A stretch of 64,000 nucleotides of DNA from Mucidula mucida (GCA_015501055.1 JADNYV010000081.1:1-64000); one strand, 5' to 3'; counted from the first letter of the stretch, positions 21,524 to 34,370 are shown. The notes: a model not told the origin generated them from the sequence alone. Numbers and translations: made by a program.

Positions 21524-22349
21524 AGTCGGACTGTTTATGGTATCACTGGTGATTCAATATTCATACCATCAGTGCATCGACTATGACAAGGCTATCCTTA
21601 CAAACGTGTACATAGAGATTCTATGCGAGGAGTACCTCTGTATACATCGTAATACCTTACAGTAAGGTTTTGGGCGTTGCCCTCATGCTCAGCGCTGTAC
21701 GATCTGCTGAAGATTCGTTCGAAAGTGCTAAACCACAAAATCATACTGCTTTCAGGGAACTTTCGCCCCATCCGATATCCTGAATGCCCTCTACGCTTCA
21801 GTTCTCGTGTCTCCAGTCCCGTCTCCAGTCCCTGCATACTCCTCCTCATCCTCCCCTGCCTATGGCATTGTCGACTACAGAACGCTGAGGAATGCGGTCA
21901 GAACTGCTTTGTCTACCGGGAACCCCGTACGCGTCATTATCGATATACCGCACAAGGATTGGTTGGACTTGCAGCGGGAAATGGCACCATTATTTACGAG
22001 ATGCAGCTCGACGGTCCACCTTTCGGATGCTCAAATTCGTCTGCCTCAGAGCAAAAAATGTCGCCAAAGACTGTGGTCTTAATACAAGACTCGCCTGGTG
22101 TACACCTGGTCTCAGGCCTTGCTCTTCCAAAGCTAATTTCTTTCACAGCACACCTCAACGGTGGCGACGTCGACATAATTATACTCATACATAAACGTGT
22201 ACTTTCAGAATGGAACTCTTCCTGCTGAAGGTACCGTCTGCACCATAGATAACGAGTCAGTTCCAGGTAGATGATCAGCGGAAAAGAATGACATAAATAT
22301 ATATGAATAAACATAAGTGCATTGCTCCCAAGTTTGTCTACGGCGCAAT
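21524..22349. other. Unassigned, coding-like in patches
   Basis: A plus-strand frame near 21750-21990 begins GTFAPSDILNALYAS and has a Ser/Pro-rich stretch. Another frame near 21960-22200 reads AAGNGTIIYEMQLDGPPFGC. I cannot splice these into one gene or name a family. Confidence 0.3.
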
Positions 22350-23467
22350 CTACTCTTCGCGCGTTCGCTTCGTATTTCTGGGCTTCGTAACGGATAGGAC
22401 CGGCCGTGTCTCAACAGGAAGCATGACCTGCAGTGGTCGCGCTGCCTCCAAGGCGTACGAACCAATGTCCTTGTCATTGCCAACACAGGACTGGAAGTCA
22501 GCGGTTGCGCAGTCCGCCACCCACTTGCAAATGTTTTTGCCATTTGAGCTGGGCGGCGTCGATAATCTAGGTCGTTTTGGAGAAGGCTCAGAATCGTCAA
22601 AGGACAACGAGGATGACGATGTCGATGACGAAGAGGTACAGGCGACTTCAGGGAGAGGAGGCACCTGTCGCTTGAGGTGGCGATATTTGAAAGGCATGGG
22701 CCGCCCGAACTGACCGGGATAAGCGTCCTTGAAGAAGTCGAGAGGAGCGTCCATGAACCAAGGGTTGAAACAGCGAATAAGACTGTCACCAAGATTGATT
22801 TTGACCATTTTGGGGGGATCGATGAGTGGACGTGAAGCATGAGTGAGGACGAATAGAGGGTGGGCGTCGGATGTAGCCAAGTGGTAGCAATTACGCGCTG
22901 CCTTCAAGGCAGACACTTTGGACGTTTCGGGATTGAATGCGAAAAGTTTGACACCCCGCTTAAGAGGGATTACGCGGTATTCACATGTTTCAAATGGGAA
23001 AACCTAGGTGAACTACTCATCAGTATCTTTCATACGCCTGGTACGTCTTTGAGCTCGTACCTCGGTAAATGGTTGCCGCTGTGTGACTGGGACTCGACGA
23101 TTGTGGGTTTGAAGAGTATAAAGGCGATGCAAGATGTTGTCTGGAGGGAGCAGGGCTACCTGACCAGATTCGATGGCCTGCTGAAGGTCTGGTTGGACTG
23201 ACGTGAAGAGTAAGCGGTATATCGAAAAAGTCAAGAGAAAGCGCACTGCGAAGAAAGTTTCCGGTTTCATTGAAGTAGGACGCGATCTGGCCTCTGTCAA
23301 TACCCCATACAAACTCGTACGAGTCGAGCTACAGCGTGCGTCAGAAACCATGTTGGCGGCAACGACACCGGTAGGCGTACCATCAAATTTTTGTAAGTCA
23401 TAAGCGGAACGTCTACAGGTTCATCAAAGGAACGAGTAACGTTTAGGTGTTCCAAGGCGAAGGGCAT
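22350..23467 (-). CDS. Hypothetical protein with a Ser-rich, basic C-terminus
   Basis: The likely start is MPFALEHLNVTRSFDEPV at 23467. After one apparent missing base in an A run near 23390, the frame continues DGTPTGVVAANMVSDARC and on through LQQAIESGQVALLPPDN. An intron-containing middle leads to the exon at 22350-22916. That exon includes ARNCYHLATSDAHPLFVLTH, a poly-Ser stretch, a probable nuclear-localisation patch (PSPKRPRL) and the end KRTREE. I do not recognise a family. The basic and Ser-rich tail suggests a nuclear or regulatory protein, but that is inference only. Confidence 0.45.
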
Positions 23468-23890
23468 TGCGAATAGTATCGATGCACGAGTGCTGGTGGT
23501 ACGAGAAAGAGATGCGAAGGGCCAAATCAGTAACAATGAGGGGTCACGTGGTGTGTGTCCTTGTTTGGCCGTTCGATCGACGATCAAATACTCTTGAGTC
23601 TGGCTTTTGCTTGTTGCCTATCGTTGTCATCTTCATTGTAACTCTTTGTCGTCTTCATTGTATTTCTTTCTGTGAGTCACGCCCTTACACACCGAACAAT
23701 GCTTACGGCCCCGTTTGAAAAATGAATGGACAGGCGCCATTGTTGCATTGTCCCGGTCAACGTGACTTGGTTATTTGCGCCAAACATGCCACGCTTCTAC
23801 CCATAGGGCTGCAGGGGGTGCGCTTGTACTTTGTCTCTCCCCACATCTCCCTTTCTGGTGCTGGGCGCTGGCGCCACACTTCGGCGACGT

Positions 23891-25057
23891 ATGGAACCGG
23901 CGAACCTTCGAAGGTCAGAGCGAGTGCGCAACCAGGGTGCATCTGTTCCGAAAGACCCATCCTCTCCCGAAACTCCTGGACCCCAACCTCGCAAGGATTC
24001 CGATTACGACTACTCACCAAGTCAAGAAAACGACCGTGACAACGACAACACACTGAGCAGTGAAGCCTACATCAGTCCAAATAGAAACGTACAGTGGAAA
24101 GAAAAGGTCAGAAAAGAAGCTCGGGATGCTGTGCTAGAGGACTACCCACACGGCGATTGTTGCGCGATCTGCGGCAAATCGAACATTGGGGGCAAGACGC
24201 ATAATATTGCCCACCTTCTTGACCAGGCCCTCGCCGGTGATAAAGACACGGTCAGTACAGAATTGACCCTGCTCCATGATTCTCACTAGGCTCTTGGCAG
24301 ATCCGGCGTCTTGAGTGCCACTGGGGCCTCAAAAAAGGAACCTTCTTCCTCCACTCTCGATTTAACATGTTTATATGTGAGTTTATTCGCCAGGTTTATA
24401 GCTCTGTCTTATCAAAAACTCTTTACAGTGTGTCCTGACTGTCATTCGCACCTCGACAAGGGTATCTTGGGCGTCATTCCTTTGAGAGAAGTGCTATTGG
24501 AACTGAAACGGTTTACTTCATTGTCCATCGACAAGCGCAGGAAAAATCCAGCGAACAATGTACAACTTCTCGAGTCAGAAAGATCTTATCTGACTGTCAT
24601 TAATAGTTGTTCCGCTACAATGTCGGTGACCCGGCTCACCATCGAGTGATCTTCCTTCGTTGGCCGGTCAAAATGCCTTTCGCAGTTTATGTTCAGGGAG
24701 ACAACGATATGTTCAAAATCAAGTCATATCGCGCTCCTTTCAAGCATCACTACTTCAGCAGCATCGAGCTCCACGTCAATCCGTTTTACTTGACATGGAA
24801 CATGGGATACAAGCTTATGTCCGAGGATATCGATCTCGAGGAGCTCGATGTCTCTAAGAGCGTCCGAGAGGACTTGTTCACAGTTCCGAGCTGTTTACTG
24901 CGTGGAGCAACGAAGCCCCAGCTCCACAGGAGTCCTCTCGACGCGCCAAGCGTCCTAGAGATGTCTCTCCAAGCGAAGAAGCTCTTGCCAGAAAGACTGC
25001 CAGATCAACACAGAACGCTGCTTCTTCCTCCCGCGCTAACGGTCCTGCGACTTCTTG
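23891..25057 (+). CDS. HNH-nuclease-like domain protein
   Basis: The N-terminus is charged and disordered (MEPANLRRSERVRNQGAS). A zinc-binding HNH-type core follows: CCAICGKSNIGG, then HNIAHLLDQAL, then through two introns IRRLECHWGLKKGTFFLHSR and LCPDCHSHLDKG. This layout matches the agaricomycete HNH-nuclease domain family: a Cys pair, His near NIAH, a tryptophan-containing LExHWG segment and a CxxCHxxxD end. The C-terminal part reads MPFAVYVQGDNDMFKIKSY and ends in a basic tail (RRAKRPRD ... RANGPATS). One missing base near 24886 and an unclear join near 24610 are required. Function is unknown; such genes are abundant and often of unknown role in mushrooms. Confidence 0.55.
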
Positions 25058-26176
25058 ATATAACGACTAATGACGCTCACTTCCCTCCATTCAGTGTATC
25101 AAATCTTTCCCTCTATCTTTGTAATGCATCCCAGATATAACATGTTCAAATACTCGTATGTCGAATAATCCATGAATGATGCATCTGAGCGAGTTATATA
25201 CCTGAGAACAAAACTAAACCACGTGAGGTAATTCATGGAAGAGATAAGATTGCGAACACGCTACGCTTCTGGGATAACAACTTTGTTCAAGTTCATCCAA
25301 TCACAATCAAACTAAGACGTGAAGTTGTGGTCGATGACACGTTAGTATCGAGGGTCTTCAATTAGAGTGCACGGTAGCATCGGATCCTGGAGCGCGCCCC
25401 TTCTTTTATCAACCGTTCGTCAGAGAGTACGTGGAGCACGCCGAAACAGACGTGACCATTTATCAACATCCGAAAGGATCATCGAAGTTTGGCGTTTTTG
25501 ATTTTGATTCGACTGGAACGGTATGGACAGTACAATTTGCCTTGGTCGTCGATGGAGTGAAGAGATGGGAGTATGTGCACAAGTGGAGGCCTAGTACCGT
25601 CCAATAGCTCCGCAGTACTACGTGTATATCATGTAGAGCAGTAGATGAGCATACAGCCTGCGCATAATGACTATAATGTGGCGACAAGTTGTAGACATAC
25701 ATTGCCTAGAACAGTACGCAGAGTCGAAAACCTTGTTTGGCCTCCAAAGAGCAAAAGACCAGTGCAGCAGCTTATCTTTATTTGTACCGTTCATAAAGCA
25801 TGATCCCTCAACTTGAAGTCAACGTAGAAGCGCACTGTATTCCATGCTTACAGCTTCGTGATACACAACTTCACTTTTATTCTTACCGAAAATCACCGTG
25901 AACGTCCTCGATCATCCAAGGCATCGAGGTGCACTTCAATCCGTGTGATCCTTCTGTTCTCTGTTTCTCATCACAAATGTCACTTTTACAACGCAGAGGG
26001 GCCTTTGCACCATCCGCAATCGGATCCTTCCGTGATCAGTGAGGTAGTCATTCACAGAAGGACGCGTACCTCATTTCATATTCATGTCCAAAAGTCGCAC
26101 AATTCAAACTGCCTTGTTTTTCCCATACAACGTATATATTTTCTGGCACTACAGTTACGTCCTATCATGGCGTCTA
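25058..26176. other. Intergenic, no gene recognised
   Basis: About 1.1 kb of AT-richer sequence with only short frames. Confidence 0.5.
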
Positions 26177-27570
26177 CTACGCAGTGTAAATACCATGGTC
26201 AGTGCTCGCCTGAGCAGATGTATCGTCACGGTCGGAGAGATCACGTAGAGAGTGCAGAAGGTTGCTGGCCGTAGGTCGATCTCTCGCGTCCTGCGCAAGA
26301 CATCTGACCAATACCTCCCACAGTTCATTACACGGAAGTTCGTCCATGGTTGGGCGAGGCGGCATTCGCTTCTTGACGATAACTTCGTTAATGACTCCGA
26401 TGTCGGTTCGGATATTCGAAAATGGAGGTTTCCCAGTGTACATCTAATGAGGCCGAAATGAGTCGAAGAGCGTGGGATACTCGAGCTGTTAGCACACCTC
26501 GATGACTGTACAACCGAATGAATAAATGTCCCGCGCTGGGAGATAGGCCTTTTCAAAAAGCGACGTGTCGATCATTTCTGGAGGCAGCCAACGAGTTGTG
26601 CCCTGTGAAAGAGTGGTGCTTCCTGGAGCCTGCGTCTCTGCCATGAGGCTTATACCGAAATCCGCCAGGACACAGTGAAAGTCATCGGATACCAGAACAT
26701 TGGCCTAGACGCGTTGAGTTCGCGTGTAACTTCGAGAAGCGGAGTACATACACCACGGATGTCTGCGTGAACGATTTGAGGATCAAGGTCATGCAGGTAC
26801 CGAATACCTTCTGCGATATCAACGATCTGGAGATGCGTCAGGACAACCGCGGAGTACAGGAAATATAGCACACCGATTGAAGGCGATCGTGATTTGGATG
26901 GTCGAGGAGGAAGCCCATGATGTTGCCGTTCTTCATCCACTCCGATATGAGACAAAAACATGGCGCGAAAAGATCATTGTTGATGCCTACGAACGGTAGG
27001 ACATTGGGATGCCGAAGCTGTCGCCACACTAGTGCCTCGTGGCATACAGCCTATCAGAGGGCGCCTTCAGCGACAAATACAGGGTATAAGCCTAAACGAT
27101 AACGCACTTTGAACATCTTTGTCCGGTCTGTAGTGACGAATAAGCGTAGAATCTTCAGGCATACGGGCTTCCGAGTAGTAGACAACGTTCCTTGCCAGAT
27201 ATCCTTTGATTACTGTCAGGAACTCGCCAAGAAGACGCATTCATGGAAGACAATCACCGCGAAACCGCCGCCCCAGATGGCGCTTTCTCCTTCTTTCTTT
27301 ACATCACGACAGATAAACGAATCTGGAAGCAGGTCGTATTGCCGCCCGAGGGCTCTTAGACACTTGATACACGTAAAACGATAAGTGTCAATTGTCGTGG
27401 AAGCGTCGAGTTCCTATATCAACTGAATGGCAGGCATATGAGAAGTAAAAATTAACCCATACTGTTTGTAGGAACTCCATCACAAGCGGGGCGACATCGC
27501 GTGATACACCGCCAATCGTTCTCCACACAGCCGCAGAGTCGGATCTTAACTGAGAGCGGACTTGGGCCAC
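26177..27570 (-). CDS. TKL-type protein kinase
   Basis: A protein kinase split by several introns. The N-terminal exon (about 27470-27570) reads LRSDSAAVWRTIGGVSRD. Then come CIKCLRALGRQYDLLPDSF, a Gly-rich loop region (IWGGGFA|DIWQGTL), the catalytic Lys in VCLKILRLF and the alpha-C region VWRQLRHPNVLPFVGI. The catalytic loop reads IVHADIRGAN, with HAD replacing HRD. The magnesium motif is ADFG (LADFGISLMAE), and the activation-segment end is RWLPPE. The C-lobe includes ARDIYSFGCTVIE and YTGKPPFSN. HAD in this position is usual in the large basidiomycete TKL family. It is probably a cytosolic Ser/Thr kinase of unknown target. Confidence 0.85.
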
Positions 27571-27679
27571 GAATTTGAGCCTTTCCTGTTCGTTCGCTTC
27601 ATTGGGGAGAGGGAGGTCATGCCAGGTGCGCTACATATCATCAGAATCTCAAATCTCTTGGAAATCGCTAAACCTGCTT

Positions 27680-28711
27680 TTATCTTCTCCTCGTTTGCCA
27701 TCTATACCAACGATCAGAATGTAAACTCTTTCGTTGAAAAGACAAAAGCACTCGCTGAACAAAAGCAATCGCTGACAGGGCGGATATATGACTCTGGAGA
27801 CGTGCTGTTTCGAACCGGCGCTCCCACTGATTCCAGGCTTCCTTCGCTCTTTCAAGGACCTTCTCGTCAACGTGCTCGCCATAGTGCATGCAGTCCACCG
27901 TGCGGAGGAGTCCGTACTTGCCCATCGGTTCCAGATCGAGCAACTGGTGTCGGACATGCTGCGTCAGATGGGCAACGGCGTGCCATATCCATGCCGACAT
28001 GTGGTAGCTGTTTTGCTCGACTACGTTATAGGATGGAGCGACGTCGGATGTGTAGAAGGCAAAAAGAGAGGCCAGGCGCTCGAGGTTGAAGGGATCCTGC
28101 TCGGGATGGAGAAATTCCATGATAGCCTGAGCTCTGAGGGGAGGACGTTGAATGGGATTCCCGCCGGCACGGTGAATAACCATGTTGTCCGCGGCATTAC
28201 ACGACAACAATGATAACGAGAACAATGAGAAGGGATGTCGTATAGCGTTGAGAAGGGATTGTGGCGTCGGGGTATTGTGTTGCTGGGCCTCGGGACTCAC
28301 GCCAAACACATTGGCACGAGGATCATCACGCAGAAGCGCAGCAAAGTGTCCGTTGCCACTAGACTGCGGCGCGTCGGCGTCGATGTAGCGCAACAAGTCC
28401 ACCTCTACGGAGAGCTCCCGATGCAGAACTCCGTCTATCAAAGGTGCGACGTGAGCCGTAAGGTATTCGTTCTGCGAGAAGTCTCTCATTTTCGAGTACA
28501 CGAGGTGCGTGAGCGCGCTGTGATACGCCAGATTGATACCTAAAGAACGACTGGCATCGACGGTTACGTTCAGATACGCGCGAGGGTTCTGAACGATTGG
28601 GTCGTCCCTCTGGAATAGATGGATATTCGCTACCGTCAGGTCCGCCGACAAAGAGACAGAGGAGCTAGAGCCAGACGGCAATGCGTGTGACGAGCTGTCA
28701 GAGGCGCTCAT
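27680..28711 (-). CDS. Hypothetical protein, 343 residues
   Basis: An uninterrupted frame starts MSASDSSSHALPSGSSSS, a Ser-rich disordered N-terminus. It is followed by a mostly helical body (LAYHSALTHLVYSKMRDFSQ; HMSAWIWHAVAHLTQHVRHQ). I recognise no domain. The last roughly 30 codons after RFETARLQ look unlike the rest, so the true C-terminus may be spliced onward. It precedes the TKL kinase in the same orientation. Function is unknown. Confidence 0.5.
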   Translation of the reverse strand: MSASDSSSHALPSGSSSSVSLSADLTVANIHLFQRDDPIVQNPRAYLNVTVDASRSLGINLAYHSALTHLVYSKMRDFSQNEYLTAHVAPLIDGVLHRELSVEVDLLRYIDADAPQSSGNGHFAALLRDDPRANVFGVSPEAQQHNTPTPQSLLNAIRHPFSLFSLSLLSCNAADNMVIHRAGGNPIQRPPLRAQAIMEFLHPEQDPFNLERLASLFAFYTSDVAPSYNVVEQNSYHMSAWIWHAVAHLTQHVRHQLLDLEPMGKYGLLRTVDCMHYGEHVDEKVLERAKEAWNQWERRFETARLQSHISALSAIAFVQRVLLSFQRKSLHSDRWYRWQTRRR

Positions 28712-29580
28712 GGTTACTCGCCAGCTTCCAGAGATCCTCGATTGTTATATGCTGCCTACCGTGCGAACACATTCTAATCTTGTCCTCCTCTCTAAAAGCG
28801 ACTGAGGAAGCAGCCATGTCATGGGATAACGATGGCGCACATACACGTGTGTCTTCCACGGAATACGAAACACCGAAGTGAATGGCCTGTTGCCATTTGA
28901 GAGAGACGTTTTCTCAGAACGTTCAGCTTTCTCACATATACAAATTACGGAGGTTATACTTTCAGTATGATACCGCGGAAGGAAGCGCAGGACGTAACGA
29001 CTGACAGTGAGAAGTAGTGCGTGTAACTTTTACGTGTGGCGCCTGAATTAGGCCTCCGCTAGATCGCTTGAAGCCTTGAGGGACAATTCTCTGGGTTAGG
29101 GTTAAACATGAGGGTGAAAAGATAAGATTACATTGCCTACGGCATAAAACTTCCGGCTTCGCGGCGGATTTTGCCGCGGCCCTCTTTCCGCCCGCCATGG
29201 CTATCTTCCTTCCTGCACCCATCGGCGCGGATTTACGGTCTGTCCAAGGGGGCGAGACCAGGGCTAGAAGTACTCTGGGATTTTATATCTCTCCGTCTCT
29301 TAATACACCCACACTACACGAACCTTCCCAAACGCTAACTGCCTAATCGAATAAGGCAAGCCTTGGAATCTAATGCTCCTGCTTCGTTTGACAACAGCTC
29401 GTCTCCTTCATTAGGTCGTATATCCTCGCGACATCTGAAGTGAATTTTACAAACCAAGCGACGCTTAACAGCCCGAGTCGGCCTTTTGTCGATTCGTTAT
29501 TATTCTCCTTGTAATTGGCCGCGGTGTGTAATTATGTCTTTTTCCTGAGATTTCTTATTCATAGACGATGAGTTTAGATC
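28712..29580. other. Intergenic upstream of the D-amino-acid oxidase
   Basis: About 0.9 kb between divergent genes, presumably holding both promoters. No motif is strong enough to name. Confidence 0.4.
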
Positions 29581-30507
29581 ATGGCGCCCACTATCATCGT
29601 TGTAGGCGCGGGCGTCATTGGACTCACCACCGCCATCCGCATCCTGCAGTCTTCATCTGAAGCGAAGGTTAGTATATCCTCTCAGTCGTTGCTTGTCTCA
29701 CCTTCCCTTAGGTCATCATACTCTCCAAGGACCTGCCAGGAGACCCTCTCATACCGACCTATGCCTCACCGTGTGCCGGAGCCCATCATCTGTCTTTCGC
29801 CGCCGACGATGACATTCTCCAGAGGAAAATTGACAAGCGTACTTTTGACGTGATGTGGGCACAGATAAAGGCGGCTGCAGAGATCACATCGGACAAGTGG
29901 GAAAGGGAGTATGGCGAGCATCTTCTCAAGCTTAGGCAGGCCGAATTCTATTGTCATCCCGGCGACAAACATATCGCATTCTTCGAAGATCTTCCCGACT
30001 TTCAGGTCCTCGAGCCCCCAGAGGACGCCCATCCCCCGATTCTTCACAGTGTGTCGTTTACGAGCATGACGATGGATACTGGACCGTACCTTGACGTCTT
30101 GGTGAAGCATTTCGAGGCACTGGGAGGCGTCTTGAAAAGAATTCAGCTAGGATCCTTGGCCGAATCTATCAACCATCCGGCGGTGGTTGCTCTCGCCTTA
30201 GAATCCCTAAATATTAAGCAGACAGTGCGTATTATTTAGTGCTCTATAACTTTGCACCGGTCTAGGGTCTATTCACCTCTCCGACGTCAACGACACCTCC
30301 ATGTACCCACTCCGAGGGCACGTTCTTGTCCTCGACGCTCCTTGGGTGAAGGAAGGTCGTACGCGCCAGGTCGGATCGCTCGCCGCCAGCGAAACCTTGG
30401 CGTCCGAATCGTCGTCAGCTGCAGAAGAAGTGGGTGGCGGAGAAGGCGGCGAACGCACGTACGTCATTCCTCGCAAGAGCGGACAGGTCGTCATCGGCGG
30501 CACGCGC
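29581..30507 (+). pseudogene. D-amino-acid oxidase, 5' part (cut by inversion breakpoint)
   Basis: FAD-dependent oxidative deamination of D-amino acids to 2-oxo acids with release of hydrogen peroxide; the family is usually peroxisomal. The N-terminus has the dinucleotide-binding motif VVGAGVIGL. Intron 29668-29711 is followed by SKDLPGDPL and GAHHLSFA, the usual AGAHxxSFA region. Further on are CTGLGSIHLSDVNDTSMYPL, GQVVIGGTR and a low-complexity Ser/Glu/Gly insertion. Two single-base losses between 30225 and 30254 must be assumed before CTGLG. At 30507 the homology ends at IGGTR. The missing C-terminus, beginning VGDWSATPDP, is at 42356-42045 on the opposite strand. The cut is at a codon boundary, and the two parts rejoin in frame. 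Confidence 0.85.
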
Positions 30508-30511
30508 GCAA

Positions 30512-32502
30512 CACATAGTGGTCACCCTTATATTCGTAGCGGCAAACGAACATGACGAGCACGTAAAACAGAGATTCCAGGTCATGCCGGTAGAGATGAC
30601 GGACTTGGGACTTATGGGGGTCTTGAAGGTCAATGGCCATGAAGGGAGGTGTTCCCGTGCGGCGCAGCAACGTATCGGATGCGTCATCTGAAAGCAGAGC
30701 AGCGAGGTCAAAGTCATTCGGAACGCCGTAAACATTTCCGTCCTCATCCTCGCGGATCATGATGTTGGACATGCTTAAATCGCGGTGGAGGAGTCTCGGG
30801 ACATCATACAGCCATTTATGAGCTGCAGACTAATTGGCATTGGAAACGAATGGGTTATATAGACGTGGAACTCACTCTGAAGGATGTCTAGGAAAACTTG
30901 GGCGATCTTGCGCGCGCTGGTCAACCTCGTTATCGCGTGCAGCTCTTCCGAGACGCAGATGTGCAGACAACGGTCTTCATAGTGATAAGTCTTCCCATCC
31001 ACGTATTCAGCGCTATTGACAAAGTCGCGCATGCGGGCTTGGGCAGAGTCCTCGGCTATCACGACGTCTTTGGAAGCGATCATGTTCGGGAGGTGGTTGA
31101 GGACCCAGGCATGTTTCTCGTCCGATTCGGCACACTGTCGCGCTCCTTGGATGAGGTCCATCTCTCTGGCGCGTGACTTGGGTGGAAAGCAGAATTTAAC
31201 GACAAAGCGCTTCTCGTCGGACGGACGTATGGCTCCAACGACGCAGGTGGCGCGCCCGATCAGACCAGGCTGGCGGAATACGATCTCTTTGAGAGTGTAC
31301 TCCGTATTCTCGATGTTCATTCGCTGATTGTAGAAGATTTTGCGCCAGTCGTGGGAGCCATTCTCTTCCGCGAGTTCGCAGGCCGATTGAGAGTTCGTAT
31401 ACAACGTCCACGAATCTTGGACGACGTTACGAAGCCCGAGATCTTCGGGAGTGAGGTGGCGTAGACCGTACACCATCAATATGAAGAGTTTCTGACCCTC
31501 TTCTGTCGAGAGGTCGACGGCGGTGGAAACAGCGACTATACTCCGGTCATAGTACTGCAGTTGGAATCGGTGGCGGTCGAACAATGTGACTATGCTGTGA
31601 GCGCGAAAGATGACGTCCGACAAGTGCTCCATGGCATATCGTGCGCATTCCATTTCCGTACGTTTCTGTGCCCAGTTATGATGACTTTCTTGTGTATTGT
31701 TTGAATCCGCATTCGAGGCTACGTTCGGCGCAATATGATCACTCGACGTACTCCCGTCGACATCGTCTTTCGGGCGCTTTCGTTGATTAGACGTAGGGCT
31801 GAGTTTTGTACCGTCGGAAGCAGCAGACCTCGAAGTTGGCGTGCTTGCCGGTTTGGTTAGGCATGGGTCCACACCTGAAATAGAGTAAGAATAAAACCGG
31901 CGGAAGTTCATGAATTGAAAGTTACCTTTATGTAGAACCCGGAGCTGGTGGTCGCTGCGGGACCAAGCCATGACGGTGTCTTCTCCTTCAACAACATGGA
32001 CGAGATCCAACATGGAGAAGGCTCTGTCGTGAATGCCGCCGCCGCCGGGTACAAGGTTTTCAACGAGGTTTCGACCTTGGTTGTTCGGCAGGGGATCAAG
32101 TTGCTCGATCAGGTTCATTACAACGCTGTAGAGGGAAATAATGACGCGGAAAAGCCCGTCTCCGGGGGCGGGACCTTTGATAGCCATGAAAAAGTCATTC
32201 AAGACCTTCTTGAAGTCTCCATGGGCAATGAGAGACGTCAAGAAGTTAACGAACGATGAAGCTTTGTCCCAGCTGGCAGGCGTTTCAAACACGAGTTCCA
32301 CAAACTTTTCGGCGTGCAAGAAGACGCGATGGTGCTGCAGGTCGTGGACTTTGCTCTTATATCCTCTGACGCCAGGTACGTTGCTGAGAGCCTGAGGTGT
32401 ACTGGGACTTGTAGAACAAGTATTGCTCGACATGAGAGAGAAAGCGTCGGGGTATCCCGTAGAAGCTGTTGGATCACTCGGAGGGACAACATGCATAAAC
32501 AA
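30512..32502 (-). pseudogene. FunK1 protein kinase, 5' part (cut by inversion breakpoint)
   Basis: Exons 31926-32502, 30876-31874 and 30512-30822 are separated by 51- and 53-nt introns with GT..AG ends. The N-terminal part contains the FunK1-specific region, including a Pro/Thr-rich insertion with basic patch QRKRPKDDVDG. The kinase core has FVVKF (catalytic Lys region), the catalytic loop LLHRDLSMSNIM and the magnesium motif NDFDLA (DFD in place of DFG). The C-lobe reads RHDLESLFYVLV, the FunK1 signature HDLESxxYV. At 30512 the frame ends at GDHYV. The expected C-terminal tail LKPPFDDWFDW begins at 42357. FunK1 kinases are a mushroom-specific expansion linked to multicellularity; substrates are unknown. 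Confidence 0.88.
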
Positions 32503-33521
32503 GCCGCCTCACTGAGCAATGCACCACCGACTTATTGGTCGACAGTATCTTTCCGTGTACGGGTTAAAATGAAAGGTCATCTACTATCACAGTATCCTGA
32601 GTCGTGAACAATCCGGTCTGCAATTTCCATCCATTCCACAGGGATGCCACCGACGTTGGGAGTGGATGGCAACCGCCGTCACCTCCTAGAAATGGTGACT
32701 CTAGCGTTCTGTGATGTTTCAATCATCCGTAGGCTGAAATCAAGTTTCCGAAGACGACAGGTAAGCCGGTGGTGTGGTGTGTTCGGATTACTGATGAGAT
32801 GTCAGCGTGCAGCGGGACAGCAAAGATTTCACTACGCACTTGGGACACGATACCAAATCGTCAAGTCTCTATTGACGTGCTACTCGAAGTGCGTGCCTCT
32901 GTACCTGCTCCTCTACCTTTCTTCATTCGGGAAGAGTGAGAGCCAGCGCATTCTACAGTATGCAAAAGTGTCAGGTCATTCTCTACGATTGAAGGAGTTA
33001 CAAGCACTGCTGTAAACAACATTGAAAGCGGCGAGTTCGAAAATTCTCAGCGTCTTTGATTGAGGACAGGACACGGGAGGCATGAAGAACACGGTCAAAG
33101 TGGCTTCATTTTAGGCTAGACGCACATTGAGTCATTACGAAGTGTCATTCACACCGTGCTCCTTCCGTTGTGTCCAGTTTCCGGAGCCAAAATTAGGCCG
33201 CCCAGTCGGACTTGTCATCCCAGGTGTGTAGATGGTGGGTTATCATAATAGTCATCGATTATCCGCTAATAGCTAGCCCAAGCCTTCTCGGAGATCTTAC
33301 AAAACCTGGAGTCCTATGAGCGTCTCCCCAGACCTCATTCACGACATCCTTTGCAGCTCTTTCATTGGTCATGACTTCAGGCCATGCATCAGATCCAGGC
33401 GCGCTAAGGATCCGGCACGCGCATTCTTCTATCACGCCCTCGACGACATAACGCTTCCGTTACGTAGATTGTGTACGAATCGTGAGAGAAGTCGCGCCCC
33501 AAGAACGCTCAGTACTGTTAC
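32503..33521. other. No gene recognised
   Basis: About 1 kb upstream of the kinase start, with short frames only. Confidence 0.4.
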
Positions 33522-34370
33522 TTATGGTTTCCAGAAATTTGAACCTGGGCCTGTGCAGTGATAGGCTGCACGACATGCCAGAAGGATAATCCGCTCAAAG
33601 AAAGTCAAATGACTCCTTCGTAAGTTACTCTGTTCTTTACTCGCATCCATTGAATCCAGAAGGCTGTACAAAGACATCTCTAGTCCTCTCAGGAGCCGCC
33701 TGAGAGAACCACCCAACACCACATGGGTTGCAACCTCTGTATGAATCACTAGGAGAAACAAATTCAGCCGTGGAACGTCTACGCTCACTCCTGTCATACG
33801 CCTCGTGTGGTCATGTTGACCTGATGTTGATTTGTCCATCCACACCAACTAAGTTTGCTCCACCTTCGCATTTAACAACAGCTCTTTAAATTTCTCATTT
33901 ATCCGGGCATCCCGAGAACTGATCGAAAGGGGACGAGCCTGGCGTATGAGGAAGTGTTCAAGCTCACAGGTATCACCTAACTCCGCAGTCCAATGAGCTC
34001 CCTTCGGCATTCGCCCATGTTCAACAGACTCAATCCCAATCCAATTACCATGCATCATGTCTCGGTCTTTTGTATCCGGAGAGATTTTGTAACTCTTCAC
34101 AGCCCTATCCCGGCGTTCCAGGAACCTGCATCAAACGAACCGACAAAGACCTCCTCCCGAAATGGACAACATGGCCCGAACTTTTGTGTCAAGTACACAT
34201 GAGGGTATGCGCGTGATTTGTGTGCGTAGGATACCCACGAGTTCCAGGTATTTCTGTGAAGTCTTGTCAAGTTGCTGATTCACTGCTTTTAGCCGCCAAT
34301 TTAACCCAAAAGATGCCAGCGTAGGACGTGCCTCCCATCTCCTTGCTTTGCGACCCTGGTGCGGGGTCAA
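33522..34370 (-). CDS. Hypothetical protein, fragmentary
   Basis: Three neighbouring minus-strand frames (34131-34370, 33849-34100, 33522-33848) have coding-like composition. The first two share one frame and are separated by a TGA and a few codons. I recognise no motif. It may be an intron-containing gene or a decayed one. No function is assigned. Confidence 0.25.

Noticed and set aside
22205..22840. A 211-residue minus-strand frame overlapping the hypothetical gene at 22350-22916
   Set aside because: It overlaps another minus-strand frame that has better coding character (Ser-rich tract, KRPRL patch) and continues upstream, so this one is a shadow.
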